Shown piece by piece: positions 1 to 8,346 of a stretch of DNA of 64,000 nucleotides. The stretch covers positions 62,001 through 126,000 of the forward strand of contig NZ_LVWG01000016.1 of assembly GCF_001622165.1 (NCBI RefSeq), read 5' to 3'. The notes under the pieces were generated by a model. The model saw nothing but the letters and a program-made list of their open reading frames with translations, did not search any database and was not told the DNA's origin. Positions within the stretch are counted from its first letter, which is position 1; every line of letters begins with the position of its first letter. The position numbers and the translations under genes were made by a program. The DNA comes from Pelodictyon luteolum. Lineage in GTDB: Bacteria; Bacteroidota; Chlorobiia; Chlorobiales; Chlorobiaceae.

Positions 1-2
1 AC

Positions 3-344
3 AGCGTCTATGCAGGAAAAACGATGGACGTGACAATGACGCAGAACTGGGATGATCAGTTCGTCTATTCGCTCGGTATGCAGTACATGGCTACCGACCG
101 CCTTGCCCTGCGCGGTGGCGCTAGCTTCTCGACCAATCCAGTGCCTGACCAGTATCTCAATCCGCTCTTCCCCGCCATCGTGAAGAACCACTACTCCTGC
201 GGTTTTGGTTACAAGGTGAATGACGATACGAAGGTTGGTGCCGCATTCAGCTGGGCTCCTGAGGTAATCACCTCCAACGCCGACACCATGGTCATCAGTC
301 ACGGCCAGACCAATTGGTCGCTGAACTTCGTGCATAACATATGA
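3..344 (+). CDS. C-terminal end of a FadL/OmpP1-type outer-membrane transporter (partial)
   Basis: The reading frame enters from the left edge and ends at a TGA at 342-344, so only about the last 113 residues are present. The visible part has alternating aromatic and polar strands, a NPVPD turn and a NPLFPAIVKNH segment, as in the last beta-strands of FadL/OmpP1/TodX long-chain fatty acid or hydrophobe porins, and it closes close to a terminal aromatic strand. The family forms a 14-stranded outer-membrane barrel. Substrate cannot be judged from this fragment. A strong hairpin follows the stop. Confidence 0.75.
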   Translation, partial: SVYAGKTMDVTMTQNWDDQFVYSLGMQYMATDRLALRGGASFSTNPVPDQYLNPLFPAIVKNHYSCGFGYKVNDDTKVGAAFSWAPEVITSNADTMVISHGQTNWSLNFVHNI

Positions 345-366
345 ATCGACTCAATATCTGAATGCA

Positions 367-390
367 GAAGGGCGCCCTATGGCGCCCTTC
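367..390. terminator. Perfect 10-bp hairpin between convergent genes
   Basis: GAAGGGCGCC, a four-base loop (CTAT) and GGCGCCCTTC form a perfect stem 22 bases after the FadL-type stop. No T-run follows on either strand, so it may be a stability or processing hairpin rather than a classical intrinsic terminator. It lies between two genes that converge. Confidence 0.6.
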
Positions 391-418
391 ATGCGTAATA
401 GATGAACGGTTCAGGTGC

Positions 419-625
419 TCAGTCGAGGGTGAAGCCGATCTTGCAGGTCACCTGAAAGTAGGCAACTTTCTGGTCTTCGACATGGCAGCGGGTCTCCATG
501 ACTTCCACCCAGCGGATGTTGCGGACCGATTCTGCAGCTTTTGCAACCGCGTTGTTGATGGCTTCCTCAATGCTGGTGGCGGAGGATCCTACGATCTCAA
601 TTTTCTTATAGACGTGTGCGCTCAT
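419..625 (-). CDS. Dodecin family flavin-binding protein
   Basis: The 68-residue product has the dodecin length and pattern: an N-terminal strand (HVYKKIEIVGSS), one helix rich in Ala (SIEEAINNAVAKAAESV), the tryptophan-containing segment NIRWVEV that stacks flavin in the family, and a C-terminal strand pair. Dodecins assemble as 12-mers that store or sequester riboflavin or FMN. I chose the ATG at 623-625 because it gives the standard length; the frame is open further upstream but that extension does not look like dodecin. The gene stands alone and converges with the FadL-type gene. Confidence 0.85.
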   Translation of the reverse strand: MSAHVYKKIEIVGSSATSIEEAINNAVAKAAESVRNIRWVEVMETRCHVEDQKVAYFQVTCKIGFTLD

Positions 626-842
626 GGGTGTAAGGGCTTTGATTGATTGAATTACAAATGGTGCTTTGCGGGATTGGCTTGGTGCCCGGCCAGCCAGCAT
701 ATTAGCAAAACGGGAGTAATGTTCAAAAAAGAACCCCGCCAATCCTCATTTCTGAAGGTGGATGCTAAAGGGGGCGAGCAAAACTTGAGAAAAAGTACGC
801 CTTTCCTCCGAATATTTTTTGGAGAATGGATCTCTTGTGTTA

Positions 843-866
843 TTATATAGCTATTCGGTTATATAG
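843..866. promoter_or_regulatory. Putative sulfur-regulon operator upstream of the PSRLC3 operon
   Basis: Two copies of TTATATAG are separated by CTATTCGG; the inner TATATA arms are also mutually inverted. The right half TCGGTTATATAG is identical over 12 bases to the site at 6953-6976. A plausible -35 (TTGTGT, 835-840) sits 17 bases before GTTATA (858-863), so the element would overlap the promoter core. The 342-bp gap between dodecin (ends 625) and the next gene (968) otherwise holds only unassigned sequence and a leader of about 100 bases. Confidence 0.6.
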
Positions 867-967
867 TGATACGGCGAAGAGGTTGATCTCCCGTGTTCCG
901 TCTTTGCCGGGCGCATGCCTGAGGCAAGGGAGCATGGCCCTTCATAATACTTAGAACAAACCAGTTC

Positions 968-2539
968 ATGAATTACGGCTTTGTCATTGACGCCCGCAAG
1001 TGTATCGGATGCCATGCATGCTCCGTTGCCTGCAAATCAGAAAACCAGGTTCCGCTCGGTGTGAACAGGACCTGGGTGAAGTATGTGGAGAAGGGGACCT
1101 TCCCCGATACACGCCGTTACTTTACCGTGCTGCGCTGCAACCACTGCGAGGAACCCCCATGCGTGGATATCTGTCCTGTCGAAGCGTTGCATAAGCGGCC
1201 TGACGGGATTGTGGATTTCGACTCCCGCCGCTGCATCGGGTGCAAAGCCTGCGCACAGGCATGCCCCTACAACTCCGTGTACATCGATCCCGAGACTCAG
1301 ACGACAGCAAAGTGCAGCTACTGCTCGCACAGGGTCGAGATTGGCCTGAAGCCCGCCTGTACGGTGATCTGTCCTCAGCAGGCGATTATTTCGGGAGACC
1401 TTGATGACCCTCAGAGTGAAATCTCCAAACTGGTGGCAAACGAGCGCACCGTTGTCCGCAAGCCGGAAAAAGGGACCAGCCCGAATGTGTTCTATATCAA
1501 TGGAGACGGCGCCTCCCTCGATCCTTTCCAGGCACCCGAAGAGGGCGCCTATATGTGGAGCGCCCAGTCGCGCGGCGTCGGCCACTTCGCCAAGCATGCG
1601 GTGCACGGTGAAGGCCACGGTGTTCCCGACCAGTCTGCTGCCGGTTCGCACGGCGCAAAGACGAAAGCCGGAGCTCCCCGCAGGGTATACGATGCTCCCT
1701 CAAAAGGCTCCGTCTGGGGCTGGGAAGTTCCTGCGTATGTATGGTCGAAAGCCGTGTCTGCGGGTGCGTTCCTTCTGCTGTTCGCCTTCGCTCTCTTACC
1801 GGACGTGGCGCTTTCTCCGGCCATGCAGTGGGGCCTCTGGGCGATTTCATTGGTCTTCCTTGCCCTGACCGGCGGTTTCCTTGTGAAGGATCTCGATCGA
1901 CCGGACCGTTTTAGCTCGGTCATGCTCCGCCCTCAGTTTGGTTCGTGGCTCGTCCGGGGCGGCCTCACCATTACGGGTTACGGGGCATTCCTCGCCCTCT
2001 GGGGGGCAGGTACATGGTTTTCGCTACCGCTGCTTGCTTCTGCCGGCCTCTGGGGCGGAGCTGCAATGGCGCTCCTGACGGCCGTCTACACGGCGTTCCT
2101 CTTCGGTTCGGCCAAGGGGCGCGACTTCTGGCAGAGTCCGATGCTCTCCCTTCATATGCTCCTGAACTCGGTGATTGCCGGAGGCGCAGCAATGACGCTC
2201 CTCTCTCTCTTCATCGGTATCAATGAGGGTGCCGCAGGGCAGCTCAAAATGGTTCTTGCGGGTGCATTCGTCCTCCATCTCATCGTAATGGCAACGGAGC
2301 TGTACGGCCGCCATCCTTCAGTCGGAGCCGAGCGTGCGGCCGAAGCAATCAGGAGCGGAAGCCTGAAGCGTGATTTCTGGTACGGCAGCGTCCTGTTGGG
2401 CAACCTGCTCCCCCTCCTTGCGGTCCTTGTGCCGACCGGCTCACTGACCCTCGCCGTGGCTTCCATCTTCGCCCTCGGCGGCGTCTTCTACACAGAAAAA
2501 GTATGGGTCAAGGCCCCGCAGACAATCTCATTAAGTTAA
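968..2539 (+). CDS. Fused iron-sulfur/NrfD-type membrane subunit of a PSRLC3 (SoeBC-like) oxidoreductase
   Basis: The 523-residue protein joins two subunits that are separate in most relatives. Residues 1-190 are a PsrB/SoeB-type ferredoxin with four cysteine clusters, starting with C12, C15, C18 and C22 and followed by CNHCEEPPC, CIGCKACAQACP and CSYC...CTVICP. A charged linker follows (about 190-250), then a hydrophobic domain of roughly eight membrane segments like NrfD/PsrC. The protein would carry electrons between the catalytic subunit encoded just downstream and the menaquinone pool. In green sulfur bacteria this complex is called polysulfide-reductase-like complex 3 and co-occurs with dsr genes. 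A role in sulfite oxidation is inferred from that context and from similarity to SoeABC. The ribosome binding site is weak. Confidence 0.85.
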   Translation: MNYGFVIDARKCIGCHACSVACKSENQVPLGVNRTWVKYVEKGTFPDTRRYFTVLRCNHCEEPPCVDICPVEALHKRPDGIVDFDSRRCIGCKACAQACPYNSVYIDPETQTTAKCSYCSHRVEIGLKPACTVICPQQAIISGDLDDPQSEISKLVANERTVVRKPEKGTSPNVFYINGDGASLDPFQAPEEGAYMWSAQSRGVGHFAKHAVHGEGHGVPDQSAAGSHGAKTKAGAPRRVYDAPSKGSVWGWEVPAYVWSKAVSAGAFLLLFAFALLPDVALSPAMQWGLWAISLVFLALTGGFLVKDLDRPDRFSSVMLRPQFGSWLVRGGLTITGYGAFLALWGAGTWFSLPLLASAGLWGGAAMALLTAVYTAFLFGSAKGRDFWQSPMLSLHMLLNSVIAGGAAMTLLSLFIGINEGAAGQLKMVLAGAFVLHLIVMATELYGRHPSVGAERAAEAIRSGSLKRDFWYGSVLLGNLLPLLAVLVPTGSLTLAVASIFALGGVFYTEKVWVKAPQTISLS

Positions 2540-2558
2540 CCCCGGAGCAGCGACAAGC

Positions 2559-5426
2559 ATGAGTTACAAGCATAAACCAACCCTCATAGAGACACTTGCC
2601 GAGAAGGTCGGCATCATTGCGGACCTGCACAGCGAAACCTCGACCGGCGCCGTCCCGATGCCCATTGAAGGCCCTCCGGCGGCGTGCCCTCCCCCTGAAA
2701 AATGGGACAGCTGGGTGGAGTACGATTCAAAAAGCTGGCCGGAACGCAAGTCGAACGAGTACATGCTCATCCCTACCGCATGTTTCAACTGCGAGGCGGG
2801 TTGCGGACTGCTTGCCTACGTGGACAAGAAGGACATGAAGATCCGCAAGCTGGTCGGCAACCCCTATCATCCTGCAAGCCGCGGGCGCAACTGTGCCAAG
2901 GGCCCCGCAACTCTCAACCAGGTCGAAGATCAGGACCGCGTCCTCTACCCGATGAAACGGGTCGGCAAGCGGGGGGCAGGACAGTGGCAGCGGGTCAGCT
3001 GGGACAGCGTGCTCGATGATATTGCCGGTCGCATGCGAAAGGCCATCATGGAAGGCCGCAACAACGAAATCTCCTATCATGTCGGCCGTCCGGGTCACGA
3101 CGGGTTCATGGAGTGGGTGTTCCGTGCCTGGAATGTCGATGGCCACAACAGCCACACCAATGTATGCTCCTCGGGCGCCCGGTTCGGGTACGCCATCTGG
3201 GAGGGGTTCGACCGTCCTTCGCCGGACCATGCCAACGCCAAGTTCATTCTGCTCGTGAGCGCCCACCTCGAGTCGGGCCATTACTTCAACCCTCACGCAC
3301 AGCGCATCGTTGAAGCCCGCATGAAAGGTGCCAAGCTCGCAGTCCTCGACCCTCGCCTCTCCAACACTGCAAGCATGTCCGACTACTGGATGCCGACCTA
3401 CCCCGGCACCGAACCGGCCGTGATGCTCGCCATGGCGAAGGTGATTATCGAAGAGGGCCTCTACAACCGCGACTACCTGGAAAACTGGGTGAACTGGAAA
3501 GAGTACCTTGCCAACGAATATCCCGGCTCACAGGTTTCGTTTGAGGCGTTTATCGAGGCCCTTGCCAAAGAGTACGCAAAGTACACTCCGGAGTATGCCG
3601 AGAAAGAGAGCGGCGTTCCTGCCTCCACGATCATCGATGTCGCCCGCCAGATTGGCGCGGCCGGTACGCAGTTCTCCACCCATGTATGGCGCAGCGCCAG
3701 CAGTGGCAACCTCGGTGGCTGGGCCGTGTCGCGTACCCTTCATTTCCTCAACGTACTTACCGGCAGCGTCGGCACGGTTGGTGGTACCGCGCCGAGCGCA
3801 TGGAACAAGTTCAAGCCGACCGTACCTGCCAACCCAAAGCCCCAGACGCACTGGAACGAGCTGCACCTCCCGAACGAGTATCCGCTCGCGCACTTTGAAA
3901 TGAGTTTTCTGCTTCCGCATTTCCTCAAGGAAGGCCGCGGTAAGCTTGACGTCTACTTCACAAGGGTATTCAACCCCGTATGGACATACCCCGACGGCTT
4001 TTCCTGGATCGAAGCCCTTGAAGATGAATCGAAGATCGGGATGCACGCGGCCCTCACCCCGACCTGGAGCGAGACTGCATACTTCGCCGACTACGTACTT
4101 CCGATGGGCCACTCACCCGAACGCCACGACATCATCAGCTATGAAACCCATGCAGGGAAGTGGATTGCGTTCCGTCAGCCGGTGCTGAGGGTCGCAAGCG
4201 AGAAGATGGGCAAGCCGGTTACCTTCACCTGGGAGGCGAACCCCGGCGAGGTATGGGAAGAGGACGAGTTCTGGATCGAGCTTACCTGGCGCATCGACCC
4301 CGACGGAAGCCTCGGTATCCGAGAGCATGTGACCTCTCCCTACCGTCCCGGAGAGAAGATTACGATCGGTGAATACTACCGCTACATCTTCGAGCACACA
4401 CCCGGCCTCACCGAGGCTGCAGCAAAAGAGGGGCTCGGAGCATTCGAGTATATGCAGAAGTTCGGTGCATTCGAGATTGAGACCAAGGTTTATGATGTGA
4501 ACCGGAAAGCACCAGCGGCATCTGAGCTGGATGGATCGGCTGTCGACCCCGAGAGCGGCCTCATCACCAAAAACGGCAAGGCTGTCGGCGTGGAGGTAAA
4601 GGGTGAATCATGCACCGGGTTTCCTACCCCATCGCGCAAGCAGGAGTTCTACTCCCAGACCATGGTCGACTGGAAATGGCCTGAGTACCGGCTTCCCGGT
4701 TACATCAAGAGCCATATCCATGAGGAGAAGATGGATCATAGCAAAGGAGAGTTCGTTCTTGTACCGACTTTCCGCCTGCCGGTGCTCATCCACTCGCGTT
4801 CCGGCAACGCCAAGTGGCTTGCTGAAATCGCCCACCGAAATCCTGTCTGGGTGAACGCCACCGATGCCGAAATGCTTGGACTGGAAAACGGCCAGCTGAT
4901 CAGGGTCAATACCGACATAGGGTTCTTCATCAACCGCGCCCTTGTGACCGAAGGCATCCGCCCCGGCGTGCTTGCCTGTTCGCACCACATAGGCCGCTGG
5001 CGGCGTGAAGAGGATGCATCCTGCAACCGCTGGGCTGCCAATACCGTGAAGATCACCAAGGAGGGTGGCTCGAAGTGGAAGATGCGGGTTGAAAAGGATG
5101 TGCAGGCACACGAGAGCGCCGATGCCGATACATCGAGGATCTTCTGGAGCGACGGCGGTGTTCATCAGAATATCACCTTCCCTGTGCATCCCGACCCGAT
5201 CAGCGGCATGCACTGCTGGCACCAGAAGGTCCGCATTGAGCCCGCGCATGAAGGTGATGAGTACGGGGATGTGTTCGTCGACACCGACCGTTCGCAGGCC
5301 GTTTACCGCGAGTGGCTCGCAATGACGAGGCCGGCCCCGGGCCCCGGCGGCCTCCGCCGTCCGCTCTGGCTGAACCGTCCGTTCCGTCCCGAGGAAAAGA
5401 CCTTCTACCTGAACGAGGGGAAATAA
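2559..5426 (+). CDS. Molybdopterin oxidoreductase catalytic subunit (PSRLC3 / SoeA-like)
   Basis: The 955-residue protein is a DMSO-reductase-superfamily enzyme. An N-terminal [4Fe-4S] site is visible (C75, C78, C82, C112), followed by the pterin-binding domains, and TNVCSSGAR with C203 is a candidate molybdenum ligand. The C-terminal cofactor-binding domain contains the IHSRSGNAKWL region. There is no twin-arginine signal, so the enzyme should face the cytoplasm. That matches SoeA rather than the periplasmic PsrA. It lies 19 bases after the fused B-C subunit gene and upstream of a TauE/SafE-type permease. The most likely reaction is oxidation of sulfite released by DsrAB; polysulfide chemistry cannot be excluded from sequence. 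Confidence 0.85.
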   Translation: MSYKHKPTLIETLAEKVGIIADLHSETSTGAVPMPIEGPPAACPPPEKWDSWVEYDSKSWPERKSNEYMLIPTACFNCEAGCGLLAYVDKKDMKIRKLVGNPYHPASRGRNCAKGPATLNQVEDQDRVLYPMKRVGKRGAGQWQRVSWDSVLDDIAGRMRKAIMEGRNNEISYHVGRPGHDGFMEWVFRAWNVDGHNSHTNVCSSGARFGYAIWEGFDRPSPDHANAKFILLVSAHLESGHYFNPHAQRIVEARMKGAKLAVLDPRLSNTASMSDYWMPTYPGTEPAVMLAMAKVIIEEGLYNRDYLENWVNWKEYLANEYPGSQVSFEAFIEALAKEYAKYTPEYAEKESGVPASTIIDVARQIGAAGTQFSTHVWRSASSGNLGGWAVSRTLHFLNVLTGSVGTVGGTAPSAWNKFKPTVPANPKPQTHWNELHLPNEYPLAHFEMSFLLPHFLKEGRGKLDVYFTRVFNPVWTYPDGFSWIEALEDESKIGMHAALTPTWSETAYFADYVLPMGHSPERHDIISYETHAGKWIAFRQPVLRVASEKMGKPVTFTWEANPGEVWEEDEFWIELTWRIDPDGSLGIREHVTSPYRPGEKITIGEYYRYIFEHTPGLTEAAAKEGLGAFEYMQKFGAFEIETKVYDVNRKAPAASELDGSAVDPESGLITKNGKAVGVEVKGESCTGFPTPSRKQEFYSQTMVDWKWPEYRLPGYIKSHIHEEKMDHSKGEFVLVPTFRLPVLIHSRSGNAKWLAEIAHRNPVWVNATDAEMLGLENGQLIRVNTDIGFFINRALVTEGIRPGVLACSHHIGRWRREEDASCNRWAANTVKITKEGGSKWKMRVEKDVQAHESADADTSRIFWSDGGVHQNITFPVHPDPISGMHCWHQKVRIEPAHEGDEYGDVFVDTDRSQAVYREWLAMTRPAPGPGGLRRPLWLNRPFRPEEKTFYLNEGK

Positions 5427-5436
5427 CCCCCGAAAT

Positions 5437-5466
5437 GCAGCGGCTGGTCTCCCATCCTGCCGCTGC
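5437..5466 (+). repeat. Inverted repeat after the oxidoreductase gene
   Basis: GCAGCGGC and GCCGCTGC form a perfect 8-bp stem around 14 bases, starting 11 bases after the stop. No T-run follows, so partial termination or mRNA end protection is more likely than full termination. The permease gene begins at 5524. Confidence 0.45.
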
Positions 5467-5523
5467 CCCTCCAGGGGGGCCTCGCCCTAACGTATTTATT
5501 CATCGACTACAGGAGTTTCAGTT

Positions 5524-5667
5524 ATGCCGGTACCGACCAGGACTCTTTCCGTGGCCTCATTTGCGCTGCTGCTGCTTCTTTTAATTCCCTCCACGCTGCT
5601 GGCTGCTGGGCCGGAAGCGGCCTTTGAGGCCGCATGGTGGGTATGGGTGCTGCTGCTTTTCTTTTTT
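5524..5667 (+). pseudogene. Out-of-frame N-terminal segment of the TauE/SafE-type permease
   Basis: An ATG at 5524 has a good ribosome binding site (CAGGAG) and opens with a signal-like sequence (FALLLLLLIPSTLLAAG), followed by AAWWVWVLLLFFF. That would run naturally into the membrane protein beginning SFVLGIFAVLAGVGGG, but the two parts are in different frames. The junction lies at the T run at 5662-5667; one extra T there joins them perfectly. Left unshifted, this frame continues as non-family sequence to a stop near 5769. It may be a real frameshift, a slippage site or a sequencing error. Confidence 0.65.
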
Positions 5668-6467
5668 CGTTTGTTCTCGGCATTTTCGCTGTGCTTGCGG
5701 GTGTCGGCGGCGGGGTGCTCTTTGTCCCCATCGTCAGCAGCTTCTTTCCTTTTCATCTCGACTATGTGAGAGGGGCGGGTTTGATGGTCGCGCTTTCAGG
5801 TGCCATCTCCGCAGGCGCGCCTTTGATGCGCAAGGGGTTGGCTGACCTGAAGCTCGGACTCCCCATGGCCCTCATCGGTTCCGTGAGTTCGATTGCCGGT
5901 GCCATGGTCGGCCTCTCGCTTCCGGCAGAGACGGTTCAGCTGCTGCTCGGCATCGTCATTGTCGCCATCGCCACCATAATGTTTCTGTCGGGCAAGTCCG
6001 GCTATCCCGAGGTGAAGGTTCCGGACGCCCTCTCAAAAGCACTGCACATTTCCGGTATCTATTATGAAGAGTCTATCAAGAAGGAGATCTCCTGGCAGGT
6101 TCACCGCACGCCGCTGAGTCTTGTCTTTTTTCTCATGATCGGCTTCATCGGCGGGATGTTCGGTCTTGGTGCCGGTTTTGCCAACGTACCGGTATTCAAC
6201 CTTCTCATGGGAGTGCCCCTCAAGGTGTCAGTAGCCACGAGCGGCCTGGTGCTCTCGATCAACGGGGCGGCTGCCGCTTGGGTGTATATGTTCAAGGGCG
6301 CCATGCTTCCGCTGATCGCCGTCCCCTCGATCGGCGGCATGATGCTCGGTTCGAAAATCGGAGCGAAGCTCCTTACGAAAGTCAACACCGGTTCAGTCCG
6401 CGTCATAGTGGTCAGCATGCTTGCTGTTGCCGGTATTCGTTCACTCTTAAAAGGATTTGGGATATGA
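5634..6467 (+). CDS. TauE/SafE-family sulfite/anion permease (main body)
   Basis: The 277-residue frame holds most of a TauE/SafE (DUF81) permease: AVLAGVGGGVLFVPIV near the N-terminus, a second GMFGLGAGFANVPVFNLLMGVPLKVSVATS repeat around residues 180-215, and about seven to eight membrane segments. Family members export or move sulfite, sulfoacetate or other sulfur anions. The neighbouring SoeA-like enzyme makes sulfite or sulfate a sensible substrate, but that is inference. The true start is probably at 5524 through a frameshift near 5667; a weaker alternative is restart at 5634, where GAGG lies five bases upstream. The stop overlaps the next gene's ATG (ATGA). Confidence 0.8.
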   Translation: MVGMGAAAFLFSFVLGIFAVLAGVGGGVLFVPIVSSFFPFHLDYVRGAGLMVALSGAISAGAPLMRKGLADLKLGLPMALIGSVSSIAGAMVGLSLPAETVQLLLGIVIVAIATIMFLSGKSGYPEVKVPDALSKALHISGIYYEESIKKEISWQVHRTPLSLVFFLMIGFIGGMFGLGAGFANVPVFNLLMGVPLKVSVATSGLVLSINGAAAAWVYMFKGAMLPLIAVPSIGGMMLGSKIGAKLLTKVNTGSVRVIVVSMLAVAGIRSLLKGFGI

Positions 6468-6892
6468 ACCAGGATACACTGGGAAAACCGCCGGTTCAGA
6501 ATGAGCAGCTAGCCTATGCCGGTGTGCTCGATAAGCTCTCACACTTCGCCATGCTTTTCCTCGGGGGGAGTTACGCCGCTTACGTGTTTCTTCTGCTTCC
6601 TCAGAAAGTCTCAATCAACGCCATGGCTGCCAACTGGCACCTGAAGGCATCGGTCATGCAGGAAAAGCTCAACGCCCCGGTCGGATGGTCGTTTATGGCC
6701 AGCCCGGAGAGCTTTCTGCGAGGGGACGCTTTGAGTTATCTGGCCATCATCATGATCTGCATGATCCCGGTCGTCTGCCTGCTCTTCACCGCCCCCGCCT
6801 TTTTCCGGGAAAAACGCCCGATCTTCGGCGTCATCGCTCTTCTCCAGGTGCTTATCCTGCTCGTTGCAGCTACAGGCATGCTCGTGCGGTAA
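6464..6892 (+). CDS. Small membrane protein coupled to the TauE/SafE permease
   Basis: This is a 142-residue protein with three hydrophobic segments (about residues 25-45, 88-108 and 118-138) and a hydrophilic middle containing many Ala, Trp and Met. Its start overlaps the permease stop by four bases, so translation is coupled. Small membrane proteins of this kind (DUF1634-like) often follow TauE/SafE permeases; I infer a partner or stabilising role. No catalytic motif is visible, and family assignment is tentative. Confidence 0.6.
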   Translation: MNQDTLGKPPVQNEQLAYAGVLDKLSHFAMLFLGGSYAAYVFLLLPQKVSINAMAANWHLKASVMQEKLNAPVGWSFMASPESFLRGDALSYLAIIMICMIPVVCLLFTAPAFFREKRPIFGVIALLQVLILLVAATGMLVR

Positions 6893-6952
6893 GTGGCCGG
6901 CCCTTTAAAAATCCACCTTTTTTTTGGTGGTTACCCGCGCTTTTATTATCAT

Positions 6953-6976
6953 CTATATAATTACTCGGTTATATAG
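6953..6976. promoter_or_regulatory. Putative sulfur-regulon operator upstream of dsrE2
   Basis: CTATATAA and TTATATAG form a perfect 8-bp inverted repeat around TTACTCGG. The right half is identical over 12 bases to the site at 843-866 ahead of the PSRLC3 operon. The element lies about 75 bases before the dsrE2 start in a 158-bp gap. That gap also contains a short CCACC-T8-GGTGG hairpin at 6913-6930, which could terminate the permease operon weakly. Confidence 0.65.
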
Positions 6977-7050
6977 TTATTATTGGGGGGGCGACGGGTT
7001 ATGCCCTCCCTCCGCAACAACCCAACCACGTTCAACACTGGAGGACCACC

Positions 7051-7560
7051 ATGGCTGAAACAAAAAAACTGGCAATCATCGCTTCACAGGGAACCCTCGA
7101 CTGGGCTTACCCTCCGTTCATCCTTGCTTCGACGGCCGCAGCAATGGACATGGAAGCGGTGGTGTTCTTTACATTCTATGGCCTGCCGCTTCTCAAAAAG
7201 GAGATTGACGCCAAGGTTGCTCCGCATACCAACCCTGCCATGCCGATGAAGATGCCGTTCGGCAGCAAGGATTTCCAGTCAATCAACTGGCCGGTGCCAA
7301 ACATCATTTCCGGCAACATTCCGGGCTTTGACAGCATGGCAACCTCGCTCATGAAAGAGACTTTCAAAAAGAAGGGTGTGGCCACCGTCGAGCAGCTCCG
7401 TGAGATGTGCCAGGAAGCTGGCGTGCGTTTCATCGCCTGCCAGATGACTATGGAGGTGTTCGGTTTCTCGAAAGATGAATTCATCGACGGTGTCGAGTAC
7501 GGCGGTGCGGCCACCTTTCTCGAGTATGCTGCCGATGCCGACATCTCGCTGTTTATCTGA
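7051..7560 (+). CDS. dsrE2: DsrE2 family sulfur-trafficking protein
   Basis: The 169-residue product fits DsrE2, a membrane-anchored or peripheral DsrE-fold protein that passes persulfide sulfur. The N-terminus (LAIIASQGTLDWAYPPFILASTAAAMDMEA) is the Rossmann-like strand-helix of the fold. C120 and C130 (REMCQEAGVRFIACQMT) are the usual cysteine pair. A strong ribosome binding site (GGAGGA) precedes the ATG. The gene heads dsrE2-rhd-tusA-dsrN, a standard sulfur-relay arrangement in sulfur oxidisers, immediately upstream of dsrC. Confidence 0.88.
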   Translation: MAETKKLAIIASQGTLDWAYPPFILASTAAAMDMEAVVFFTFYGLPLLKKEIDAKVAPHTNPAMPMKMPFGSKDFQSINWPVPNIISGNIPGFDSMATSLMKETFKKKGVATVEQLREMCQEAGVRFIACQMTMEVFGFSKDEFIDGVEYGGAATFLEYAADADISLFI

Positions 7561-7583
7561 GGGCAACCACACCGCTGAATCCG

Positions 7584-8057
7584 ATGCCAACCTTTTCCGA
7601 ACTGGTCGAAGAGTGCCTGCGCGACGTGCGTGAAATCATGCCCTGGACCCTCGTTGAGCGCATGGAGAAGAATTCCAATCTCCTCATTCTCGACGTGCGT
7701 GAGTCTTATGAGTATGCGGCCATGCATATCGAAGGATCCGTCAGTGTCCCGAGGGGGATACTGGAGGCGGCCTGCGAATGGGGGTATGAGGATACTCTGC
7801 CCGAACTTGCCTGCGGTCGAGAGCGTGAAATCGTCGTGGTGTGTCGTTCCGGCAGACGGAGCGTTCTTGCCGCGCACTCGATGCAGCGGCTGGGTTTCCA
7901 GAGCGTAGTGTCGCTGCGTACCGGTCTGCGGGGGTGGAACGACTATGAAGAGCCGCTCGTTCACGCCGATGGCTCGGTGGTCGGAACCGACGATGCCGAT
8001 ATTTTTTTCCTGAGCCGCGTCAGGGCGGAGCAGATGCCCCCGAAGGACAGGGGCTGA
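7584..8057 (+). CDS. rhd: Rhodanese-domain sulfurtransferase
   Basis: A single rhodanese domain occupies most of the 157 residues: LLILDVRESYEYAAMHIEGSVSVPRG (family CH2A-like region) and the active-site loop VVVCRSGRRS with C87 as the persulfide-forming cysteine. In sulfur oxidisers the Rhd-TusA-DsrE2 trio mobilises sulfane sulfur and feeds DsrEFH and DsrC. The gene starts 23 bases after dsrE2 and precedes tusA, so co-transcription is likely. Confidence 0.9.
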   Translation: MPTFSELVEECLRDVREIMPWTLVERMEKNSNLLILDVRESYEYAAMHIEGSVSVPRGILEAACEWGYEDTLPELACGREREIVVVCRSGRRSVLAAHSMQRLGFQSVVSLRTGLRGWNDYEEPLVHADGSVVGTDDADIFFLSRVRAEQMPPKDRG

Positions 8058-8109
8058 AGAACAAAACGTGTTATTTGACAACCAACAATACAAACAAGGA
8101 GATACAACC

Positions 8110-8346
8110 ATGAGCGCAATCGCTGCCGCAGCTGAACTGGACTGCAAAGGACTTAACTGCCCTCTTCCGATTCTCAAGACAAAGAAAGCCATCGACGCAC
8201 TCCAGAGCGGAGAGGTGCTGAAGATGACTGCTACTGATCCCGGCTCTGTCAACGACATGGCTTCCTGGGCCAACCGAACCGGGAATGAGGTTGTCGAGCA
8301 TACCGAGGACGGCGGTGCCCACACCTTCTTTATCCGCAAGAAATAA
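8110..8346 (+). CDS. tusA: TusA sulfur carrier protein
   Basis: The 78-residue protein has the hallmark CPLP motif (C17) after LDCKGLN and the small two-layer fold pattern LKTKKAIDALQSGEVLKM. TusA carries a persulfide on this cysteine and donates it to DsrE-type partners. I chose the ATG at 8110, with an AAGGAG-type ribosome binding site, over an upstream in-frame TTG-type extension. It sits between rhd and dsrN, and its stop directly abuts the dsrN start. Confidence 0.93.
   Translation: MSAIAAAAELDCKGLNCPLPILKTKKAIDALQSGEVLKMTATDPGSVNDMASWANRTGNEVVEHTEDGGAHTFFIRKK

Noticed and set aside
6913-6930. CCACC-T8-GGTGG as an intrinsic terminator
   Set aside because: The stem is only five pairs and the T-run is in the loop, not after the stem, so termination would be weak at best.
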